Source: Reyranella sp.
GTDB lineage: Bacteria > Pseudomonadota > Alphaproteobacteria > Reyranellales > Reyranellaceae
Assembly: GCA_016780605.1 (NCBI GenBank)
Contig: JADHLS010000071.1
Coordinates: 1-11,970, forward strand
Length of the DNA: 11,970 bases
Direction of reading: 5' to 3'
Every line of letters begins with the position of its first letter. Within the stretch, counting starts at the first letter, position 1. The notes under the pieces are model-generated. The model was not told the origin of the DNA. It worked only from the letters and a program-made list of their open reading frames with translations, and did not search any database. Made by a program: the position numbers and the translations under genes. Below are positions 6,917 to 11,970 of the stretch, in pieces.

Positions 6917-7085
6917 GGCTGGCTCGTCGGTAGGTGATCTGGCGGCAGCATCTGCCTGTAATTCCCCGCAAAAACAACGTTCCACAACTATACAAACATT
7001 CAATTTAGCAGCCATCCGGGCGCCACGGGTGAAGTCCCATATTCCCAGCGCTGAAGAAGCCCCTGTTTCCTGAAGGAGTGCCTAG
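6917..7085. promoter_or_regulatory. Divergent promoter region of the two-component operon and degP
   Basis: These 169 bases separate the regulator's GTG from the degP ATG and must carry both promoters. The centre (about 6960-7008) is AT-rich. It holds ACAAC at 6974-6978 and again at 6984-6988, a ten-base period, followed by ACAAA at 6992-6996. OmpR-class regulators bind head-to-tail half-sites about one helical turn apart, so this may be the regulator's own box. A good ribosome binding site AAGGAG (7073-7078) stands seven bases before the degP ATG. TATAGT on the minus strand (6987-6992) is a possible -10 but lacks a matching -35. Confidence 0.45.
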
Positions 7086-8639
7086 ATGACCAAGACGAAG
7101 AGCCGCATTCTCACTGCGCTCGCGCTGACCACGGCGCTGACGGCGCCGGTGCTGATTGCCCCCATGTTCACCGCGCCTGCCGCCGTTGCGGCTGCCCCGA
7201 CGGCCGTGTCGGGCGTGCAGGACTTCTCCGATCTCGCCGCCAAGGTGACCCCGGCGGTCGTCAACGTCGCCGTGACCATGAAGGCCGGCGCCGCCGACGA
7301 CGACGAGATGCGCATGGCCGACAAGGACCGTGGCAGCGACCAGCAGAAGCAGATGGAAGAGTTCATGCAGCGCTTCGCCGAGCGCTTCGGGATGCCGATG
7401 CAGCCTGGCCAGCCGGGTCAGCCCGGCATGAAGCCGCAGCGTCCGGCCCAGAAGGGCCAGGCTGTCGGCACCGGCTTCATCATCGATGAGAAGGGCTGGA
7501 TCGTCACCAACTATCACGTCGCCGGCAAGGCCGACGAGATCACCGTCACGCTTGCGGACGGCCGCAAGCTGCCGGCCAAGCTGATGGGCGGCGACGAGAA
7601 GACCGACCTGGCGCTGCTCAAGGTCGAGAGCGACAAGCCGCTGCCGTACGTCACGTTCGGCGATGCCACCAAGGTGCGCGTCGGCCAGCCGGTGATGGCG
7701 GTCGGCAACCCGTTCGGCCTCGGCGGCACCGTGACGACCGGCATCGTGTCGGCGCGCGGCCGCGACATCCACTCCGGTCCGTTCGACGACTACATCCAGA
7801 CCGACGCCGCCATCAACCGCGGCAACTCGGGTGGCCCGCTGTTCGACATGGAAGGCCGGGTGATCGGCATCAACACGGCGATCTTCTCGCCGTCCGGCGG
7901 CAGCGTCGGCTTGGGCTTCGCGATCCCGTCGAGCCTGGCCCAGCCGGTCGTCGACCAGCTGAAGGCCAACGGCAAGGTGGAGCGCGGCCTGCTCGGCGTG
8001 CAGATCCAGCCGGTCAGCGAGGAGCTTGCCAAGAGCATGTCGCTCGACAGCGAGAAGGGCGCCCTGGTGGCCCAGGTGACGCCCGACAGCGCGGCGATGG
8101 CGGCCGGCATCCAGTCGGGTGACCTGATCAAGAGCGTCGACGGCAAGAGCGTCGAGTCGGTCAAGGACCTGACGCGGATGATCTCGGGCATGAAGCCCGG
8201 CACCTCGGCCAAGATCGGCCTGTGGCGCGACGGCAAGGACATGACGGTCACCGCCAAGATCGGCGGCGACCAGGTCGAGGCGAAGGCCATCAAGGCCAGC
8301 GCCGACAAGACCGACGGCAAGCAGGCCGACGCGAAGGCCCAGCCGATGTCCTACGGCGTGTCGCTGGCGCCGATCTCCAAGGAGGCGCGCCAGGGCCTCA
8401 AGCTGGACGACTCGGTCAAGGGCGCACTGATCGCCGCGGTCGAGCCGGGCAGCCCGGCCGACGACATCGGCCTCAAGCAGGGCGACGTCCTGCAGCAGGT
8501 CGGGCGTGACCAGATCGACAGCCCGCAGGCGGCTGTCGAGAAGCTCAAGGAAGCCAAGAAGACCGGCAAGCCGGTCCTGATGAAAGTGTATCGGGAGGGG
8601 ATGACCAGGTTCGTCGCTATCTCTCCCCGGGCGGCGTAG
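7086..8639 (+). CDS. degP: Periplasmic serine endoprotease DegP/Do family
   Basis: This 517-residue protein matches the Do/HtrA family in length and domain order. A basic N-terminus (KTKSR) and a hydrophobic core lead to an Ala-rich signal peptide end (about residues 34-37). A flexible, Met-, Gln- and Pro-rich stretch (about 90-122) matches the regulatory loop of DegP proteins. The trypsin-like domain (about 125-290) shows the triad His144 (TNYHVAG), Asp174 (KTDLALL) and Ser248 (RGNSGGP). Two PDZ domains follow (about 300-395 and 420-512), with a Lys- and Ala-rich linker between. It should degrade or chaperone misfolded envelope proteins. AAGGAG lies seven bases upstream of the ATG, and a strong terminator begins 18 bases after the stop. 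The divergent two-component system is the likely regulator. The symbol is by family; DegQ-type or MucD-type naming would be equally fair. Confidence 0.96.
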   Translation: MTKTKSRILTALALTTALTAPVLIAPMFTAPAAVAAAPTAVSGVQDFSDLAAKVTPAVVNVAVTMKAGAADDDEMRMADKDRGSDQQKQMEEFMQRFAERFGMPMQPGQPGQPGMKPQRPAQKGQAVGTGFIIDEKGWIVTNYHVAGKADEITVTLADGRKLPAKLMGGDEKTDLALLKVESDKPLPYVTFGDATKVRVGQPVMAVGNPFGLGGTVTTGIVSARGRDIHSGPFDDYIQTDAAINRGNSGGPLFDMEGRVIGINTAIFSPSGGSVGLGFAIPSSLAQPVVDQLKANGKVERGLLGVQIQPVSEELAKSMSLDSEKGALVAQVTPDSAAMAAGIQSGDLIKSVDGKSVESVKDLTRMISGMKPGTSAKIGLWRDGKDMTVTAKIGGDQVEAKAIKASADKTDGKQADAKAQPMSYGVSLAPISKEARQGLKLDDSVKGALIAAVEPGSPADDIGLKQGDVLQQVGRDQIDSPQAAVEKLKEAKKTGKPVLMKVYREGMTRFVAISPRAA

Positions 8640-8656
8640 CTGATCCTCTCGACGAG

Positions 8657-8687
8657 CCGGGCGGGGGCCCCACCCCCGCCCGGTTTT
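8657..8687 (+). terminator. Intrinsic terminator of degP
   Basis: A perfect 11-base-pair GC stem (CCGGGCGGGGG at 8657-8667 with CCCCCGCCCGG at 8673-8683) and a five-base loop are followed by TTTT (8684-8687). It begins 18 bases after the degP stop, the classic position and form of a rho-independent terminator. Confidence 0.9.
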
Positions 8688-8689
8688 GT

Positions 8690-8837
8690 CTCTCCAGATA
8701 CAGTTTCTTCTCAGCAGTTTTCTTCTTCAGGAGGGGGGCGCACCAAGGTCGCGGTTCCACAGCGACCGGGGCGTTTCACGGAGGGGGACGAGGCCTGCGG
8801 TCCACGCGTAAGTGGGACCGCGGGCCTCGACTTTTTT
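8690..8837 (+). ncRNA. Possible small RNA between two terminators
   Basis: The stretch between the degP terminator and a second T-tailed hairpin contains no credible reading frame. It has a pyrimidine-rich left part with repeated TTCTTC (8705-8726), then GGAGGGGGG, then a small hairpin GGTCGC/GCGACC (8747-8752 with 8762-8767), then a purine run GGAGGGGGAC and the long terminal hairpin. Pyrimidine-rich and G-rich single-stranded parts plus a terminator would suit a trans-acting small RNA. I see no convincing promoter and do not recognise a known RNA family, so it may equally be a tandem terminator region. Confidence 0.2.
8789..8837 (+). terminator. Second terminator-like hairpin with T-run
   Basis: Arms at 8789-8805 and 8812-8829 pair over about 17 positions with one G-T wobble and one bulged base, around the loop GCGTAA. 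Two bases later comes TTTTTT (8832-8837). The T-run is on the plus side only, so it acts on plus-strand transcripts: either a backup terminator for degP or the end of a separate short transcript. Confidence 0.7.
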
Positions 8838-8843
8838 GGGTCT

Positions 8844-8940
8844 TTGCCGGGAGCGCGCCACTCCAGTGGCGCATCTTTTGTTGATCACACGGTCCCTGAG
8901 CGCCACTGGAGTGGCGCGCTAAGTGGCGCGCTCCCGGCAA
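8844..8940. repeat. Nested REP-like inverted repeat between convergent genes
   Basis: Two perfect inverted repeats are nested here. The outer one is TTGCCGGGAGCGCGCCACT (8844-8862), with its exact complement at 8922-8940. The inner one pairs 8852-8872 with 8900-8920, 21 bases each, spaced by 27. Each inner copy is itself a palindrome (GCGCCACT-CC-AGTGGCGC and its inverse). On the right the motif AGTGGCGCGCT occurs twice in tandem (8910-8920 and 8922-8932). Such paired palindromes between convergent genes look like REP/BIME-type elements, which are usually dispersed through a genome. Only this copy is in the window. The element ends four bases before the stop of the flavin oxidoreductase gene, and might also end or stabilise its transcript, though no T-run follows on the minus strand. 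Confidence 0.75.
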
Positions 8941-8944
8941 TGAT

Positions 8945-9949
8945 CTAAAGCGCCGGTATCACTTCCTTGGCGAGCAGCTCGAGCGAGCGGGCCGATTCCT
9001 CGAATGACAGGTCGCCGAAGGCGAGCCGGCACAGGCAGTAGTTGATGCCGGCGATGTCGTTGTCGTTCCGGAGGCGATCGCGCACCGTCGCCGCCGATCC
9101 GGCGACGATGTAGCCCTGATCCAGCGCGACCTCGAACTCGGCCGGGATCAGCTGACGCGGCAGACCCACACCGTGGGCGCGCCACAGATGGATCAGCGCG
9201 TCGTACCACAAGTCGAAGGCGCGCTTGGCGGCGCTCTGCGCCTCGCGGTCGGTGTCGCCGACCACGACGTGGCGACTGAGCCCGATCAGCGGCATATCCT
9301 TCTCGTCGCGGCCCAGCGCCTTCCAGGCCTGCCGGTAGCGGGCGGAGAACTGGCCGACCCCGTCGGCCCGCATGCCGACCACCGTGTTGCAGGCCTGCTT
9401 GGCCAGCCGATCAGCGCTCTCCAGCGAGTTGGCGCCGTACCACAATGGCGGATGCGGTCGCTGCACCGGGTGCATCTCCATCGGGACGTCCTTGAAGCTG
9501 AAGAACTTGCCGTCGTGGTTCAGCCGCGTCTCGGTGAGGCCCTTCATGATCACCTGCCAGGCCTCGGCGAAGCGCTCGGGTCCGGTGGCGGGATCGACGC
9601 CGTAGTAGCCGACCTCGTAGGGCGAGATGCCACGGCCGACGCCGAGCTCGAGGCGCCCGCCGCTCATCTGATCGAGCATGCAGATCTCGTCGATCAGGCG
9701 AAGCGGATGGTAGAGGTTCACCGTGTAGACCAGCGGCCCGAAGCGCAGGCGCTTGGTGCGCTGGGCCACGGCGGCCAGGAACACGCTGGGCGAGGGCGCC
9801 ATACCGAGCGGCGTCGCATGGTGCTCGGCCAGGTGGTAGGCGTGGAAGCCGGCCCGATCGTAGAGCTCGATCAGGCGCAGCCGTTGCTCGAATTGCCGGC
9901 CGAGATCGGGGCCGGCCCGATCCATGTGGTCGAAGACGCCGAACTTCAT
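8945..9949 (-). CDS. LLM-class (luciferase-like) flavin-dependent oxidoreductase
   Basis: The 334-residue product is a complete bacterial luciferase-like TIM-barrel protein. Hallmarks are the N-terminus MKFGVFDHMD, YHLAEHHATPLGMAPSP (38-54), RLRFGPLVYTVNLYHPLRL (67-85), DQMSGGRLELGVGRGISPYE (93-112) and the late segment GYIVAGSAATVRDRL. Family members use reduced FMN or F420 to oxidise small organic molecules; this one most resembles the FMNH2-dependent monooxygenases, with unknown substrate. A flavin reductase partner is not present in the window. The ATG at 9949 has AGAGGA five bases upstream. It lies 48 bases after the jelly-roll candidate gene on the same strand and may share its transcript. 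Its 3' end abuts the REP-like element. Confidence 0.93.
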   Translation of the reverse strand: MKFGVFDHMDRAGPDLGRQFEQRLRLIELYDRAGFHAYHLAEHHATPLGMAPSPSVFLAAVAQRTKRLRFGPLVYTVNLYHPLRLIDEICMLDQMSGGRLELGVGRGISPYEVGYYGVDPATGPERFAEAWQVIMKGLTETRLNHDGKFFSFKDVPMEMHPVQRPHPPLWYGANSLESADRLAKQACNTVVGMRADGVGQFSARYRQAWKALGRDEKDMPLIGLSRHVVVGDTDREAQSAAKRAFDLWYDALIHLWRAHGVGLPRQLIPAEFEVALDQGYIVAGSAATVRDRLRNDNDIAGINYCLCRLAFGDLSFEESARSLELLAKEVIPAL

Positions 9950-9997
9950 GCGTTTCCTCTCTTTTGGCCGATGCTACAGGGGCGAAGTCGCGGCTGA

Positions 9998-10528
9998 CTA
10001 GAGGCGTCGGATGGCGATCCTGGCGAAGAGATGCCATTTCGAATTTCCCACGAACACCCGCAGGTAGATCTGATCGGGATTCGAGCCCGATTGATGCTCG
10101 AGCACGAGCTGCGCCGGCTTGTCGGTTTCGTAGAAGGTTTCGAACACGCTGGGCACGAGGTTGGCCGTGCTCGGGCTGCCGATGCAGAGGATGGTGGGAT
10201 GGCTGTTGGGCAGCTCCCGCATATTTGCGGAATCGACGGGGACATCGGGCTCGATGCAGCGCAGCCGGCAGTAGCCCGCCGATGCCGGCGAGCGCGGCAC
10301 CACCGTCTCGCGCGGATCGTCCTTGGTGAAGTAGGCGACCGCGGAGAGACCAGAAATCTGGTAGGCACCCGGCGCCAGGGTCAGCAGTCCCGTCGCGAAA
10401 TCGCAGTGGATGGCGCCGCCCTTGTGGGCGTCGGTGTCGGTGAAGATGCGTCGGTTCCAGCCGGGCTTTGCTGGCTTGGAATCGGGCGAGAGTTCGGTGA
10501 AGACCGCGTAGTCGGTGGGCGAGGGCAC
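9998..10528 (-). CDS. Uncharacterised protein, possible C1q/TNF-like jelly-roll fold
   Basis: I do not recognise this 176-residue protein with certainty. It lacks a signal peptide and membrane segments and is rich in short beta-strand patterns. The run GGAIHCDFATGLLTLAPGAYQ (starting at residue 37), then ISGLSAVAYF, resembles the C1q/TNF-like pattern '..tG.f..p.aG.Y.isg', and the end has strands QLVLEHQSG, QIYLRVFVG and WHLFARIAIRRL. That fold is an inference from the pattern. The gene starts with GTG one base after the stop of the CoA-binding gene, in the sequence TGAGGTG, so translation is almost certainly coupled. No independent ribosome binding site is visible. Coding confidence is good because of the tight arrangement and balanced composition; function is open. 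Confidence 0.78.
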   Translation of the reverse strand: MPSPTDYAVFTELSPDSKPAKPGWNRRIFTDTDAHKGGAIHCDFATGLLTLAPGAYQISGLSAVAYFTKDDPRETVVPRSPASAGYCRLRCIEPDVPVDSANMRELPNSHPTILCIGSPSTANLVPSVFETFYETDKPAQLVLEHQSGSNPDQIYLRVFVGNSKWHLFARIAIRRL

Positions 10529-10529
10529 C

Positions 10530-11018
10530 TCAGAGCGCCCGTTTGCGGCTGGAGATCACGCCGCTCGCGATGCCGTGCCATTCGATCGTGCCGGAGAGCC
10601 GCGAGTGCTCGATCTTGGGACAGCGGTTCATCACGACCTTGAGGCCGGCCTTCTCGGCCCGCTCGGCGGCGGCATCGTTGCGCACGCCGAGCTGCATCCA
10701 GACGACCTTGGCGCCGTGCTTGATCGCCTCGTCGGTGATCGGGCCGGCGGCCTCCGAGTTGCGGAAGATGTCGACCATGTCGGCCTTCTGCGGCAGCTCG
10801 TCGAGCGAGGCATAGACCTTCTGGCCCATGATCTCCTGGCCGGCGGCGGCCGGATTGACCGGGATAATCCTGTAGCCGCGGTCCAGCAGATACTTCATTG
10901 CAAAATAGCTGGGACGATTCCAGTTGGCCGAGGCGCCGACCATTGCGATGGTCTTGCAGTCGCGCAGGATCCTGCGCAGGTAGGCATCATCGTACCGGTC
11001 GTGATTCACGCTGGGCAT
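10530..11018 (-). CDS. CoA-binding protein (YccU-like, Rossmann fold)
   Basis: From the ATG at 11018 the product is 162 residues and matches the CoA_binding_2 family typified by E. coli YccU. The Rossmann nucleotide-binding motif is TIAMVGASANWNRPSYFAMK (23-42); IIPVNPAAAGQEIMGQKVY (51-69), DMVDIFRNSEAAG (80-92), VVWMQLGVRND (105-115) and VVMNRCPKIEH (128-138) are family hallmarks. Members are small, probably bind CoA or an acyl-CoA, and lack known catalysis. The frame is open further upstream to 11141, but those residues overlap the divergent oxidoreductase gene and are unlike the family. No clear ribosome binding site precedes 11018; a GTG three codons in (11009) is an alternative. It is the first gene of a minus-strand set with the jelly-roll candidate and perhaps the flavin oxidoreductase. 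Confidence 0.92.
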   Translation of the reverse strand: MPSVNHDRYDDAYLRRILRDCKTIAMVGASANWNRPSYFAMKYLLDRGYRIIPVNPAAAGQEIMGQKVYASLDELPQKADMVDIFRNSEAAGPITDEAIKHGAKVVWMQLGVRNDAAAERAEKAGLKVVMNRCPKIEHSRLSGTIEWHGIASGVISSRKRAL

Positions 11019-11031
11019 GAAGGAACTATAC

Positions 11032-11970
11032 ATGGCCGAGCCGCTGCTGTTCGAACCGATTTCCATCCGCGACGTCACTCTGAAGAACCGGGTCGTGGTG
11101 GCGCCCATGCACCAGTACTCGGCGGACAAGGGCTTCGCCACCGACTGGCACCTGATGAATGCCGGGCGCTACGCCGCGGGCGGCGCCGGCCTGGTGATCA
11201 TGGAATCGACCAAGGTCGAGCGGCGCGGCTGTGGCACGGTGGGCGACCTCGGCATCTGGGACGACAAGTTCATCCCCGGCCTCCGGCGCTGCGTCGAGTT
11301 CATCCGCCGGCACAATGCGGTGCCCGGCATCCAGCTCGGCCATTCCGGCCGCAAGGCGCGGCGCTTCCGGCCGTGGGAGGGCGGGGCGCCGCTCAAGCCC
11401 GACGGGATCGACGACTGGGACCAGTGGGAGCTGGTCTCCGCGAGCGCGCGCAATTCACCGGAGACCGATCCAATGCCGCGGGCGCTGACGCGCGAGGAGA
11501 TCCCGCAGGTGATCGAGCGTTGGGGCCGGGCCGCGCGGCGCGCCCACGAGGCGGGCTTCGACGTGCTCGATATCCACGCCGCGCACGGCTACCTGATCCA
11601 CCAGTTCCTCTCGCCGTTCTCCAATCTGCGCAACGACGACTACGGCGGCAGCGAGCTCAACCGCATGCGCTTCTGCATCGAGGTCGTGGAGTGCGTGCGC
11701 ACCTACTGGCCGGCCGGCAAGCCTCTCTTCGTGCGCTTCTCGGTCGAGGACGACGCCGGCTGGGGACCGGACCAGAGCGTGGCACTGGCCAAGATCCTGA
11801 AACCCAAGGGCGTCGACGTGATCGACTGCAGCTCGGGCGGCATGCGTGGCTCGCCGGTGGTGAGTGCGGGGCCGGTGACCTATGGCTATCAGGTGCCCTA
11901 CGCCGAGCGACTGAAGAAGGACGCCGACATCATGACCATGGCGGTCGGCTTGATCGTGCATGCCGACCAG
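11032..11970 (+). CDS. Old Yellow Enzyme family NADH:flavin oxidoreductase, YqjM-like, partial at the 3' end
   Basis: The frame runs off the window after 313 residues; family members are about 340-380 long. The N-terminus LLFEPISIRDVTLKNRVVVA is typical of FMN-binding ene-reductases. GIQLGHSGRKA (99-109) carries Gln101 and the phosphate-contacting region. HAAHGYLIHQFLSP (182-195) holds the His182/His185 pair that binds the substrate carbonyl, and Tyr187. NLRNDDYGGS (198-207), LFVRFS (232-237) and VDVIDCSSGG (261-270) follow. These match the YqjM-like subgroup. The redox-tuning Cys26 of YqjM is replaced by His27 (APMHQYSA). It should reduce activated C=C bonds of enones with NAD(P)H; the natural substrate is unknown. 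The start has AAGGA (11020-11024) seven bases upstream and lies 13 bases from the start of the divergent CoA-binding gene. Confidence 0.94.
   Translation, partial: MAEPLLFEPISIRDVTLKNRVVVAPMHQYSADKGFATDWHLMNAGRYAAGGAGLVIMESTKVERRGCGTVGDLGIWDDKFIPGLRRCVEFIRRHNAVPGIQLGHSGRKARRFRPWEGGAPLKPDGIDDWDQWELVSASARNSPETDPMPRALTREEIPQVIERWGRAARRAHEAGFDVLDIHAAHGYLIHQFLSPFSNLRNDDYGGSELNRMRFCIEVVECVRTYWPAGKPLFVRFSVEDDAGWGPDQSVALAKILKPKGVDVIDCSSGGMRGSPVVSAGPVTYGYQVPYAERLKKDADIMTMAVGLIVHADQ

Noticed and set aside
6917..7015. N-terminal extension of the response regulator to the ATG at 7015
   Set aside because: The extra 33 residues do not resemble a receiver domain and would be encoded by the AT-rich divergent promoter region.
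7005..7772. 255-codon minus-strand frame over degP
   Set aside because: It is antisense to the protease domain, rich in His, Arg and Gly, and runs through the degP ribosome binding site; it is a shadow frame.
8690..8812. Short coding gene after AGGAGG near 8729
   Set aside because: No ATG, GTG or TTG stands at a useful distance after the ribosome-binding-like run, and no open frame follows.
9173..9997. 274-codon plus-strand frame over the flavin oxidoreductase
   Set aside because: It is antisense to a complete LLM-family gene and has no domain features.
11455..11961. 168-codon minus-strand frame over the Old Yellow Enzyme gene
   Set aside because: It is the antisense shadow of the conserved HAAHGY region; the plus-strand frame is unbroken to the window end.

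Overview
The window is GC-rich, gene-dense chromosomal DNA. Codons strongly prefer G or C at the third position, and GTG and TTG starts are common. The gene types (OmpR-type two-component pair beside a Do/HtrA protease, YccU-like CoA-binding protein, luciferase-like flavin oxidoreductase, Old Yellow Enzyme) suggest an alphaproteobacterium with broad heterotrophic metabolism. That placement is inferred from protein character only; there is no rRNA or marker gene here. I see no tRNA, rRNA, CRISPR array, transposase or phage gene.

Layout. (1) 9-2132: a CRP-type regulator on the minus strand is divergent from a short uncharacterised helical protein and an SMP-30/gluconolactonase-like protein on the plus strand. 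The space between them holds a perfect TGTGA-N6-TCACA operator, which matches the recognition-helix residues of the regulator. (2) 2148-3675: a minus-strand pair, a small three-helix membrane protein followed by an alpha/beta hydrolase, translationally coupled and without an obvious known role. (3) 3749-6916: a minus-strand response regulator, sensor kinase and seven-bladed-propeller lactonase, probably one operon. (4) 7086-8639: the divergent gene for a periplasmic DegP/Do serine protease with two PDZ domains. (5) 8640-8944: a structured intergenic region with a strong terminator, a second terminator-like hairpin with a T-run, and a nested REP-like inverted repeat. (6) 8945-11018: a minus-strand set with a CoA-binding protein, a possible C1q/TNF-like jelly-roll protein and an LLM flavin oxidoreductase. 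(7) 11032 to the right edge: an Old Yellow Enzyme gene, divergent from the CoA-binding gene with only 13 bases between start codons and cut by the window end.

How the genes may work together. The two-component pair and the protease share one divergent promoter region, as expected for an envelope-stress regulon; the lactonase downstream of the kinase may be co-expressed. The CRP-like regulator probably acts on its own promoter, on the neighbouring SMP-30 pair, or on both. The least explained parts are the membrane protein/hydrolase pair, the jelly-roll candidate and the structured intergenic segment. I found no complete, clearly new multi-gene system; the best leads are these three and the CRP operator.
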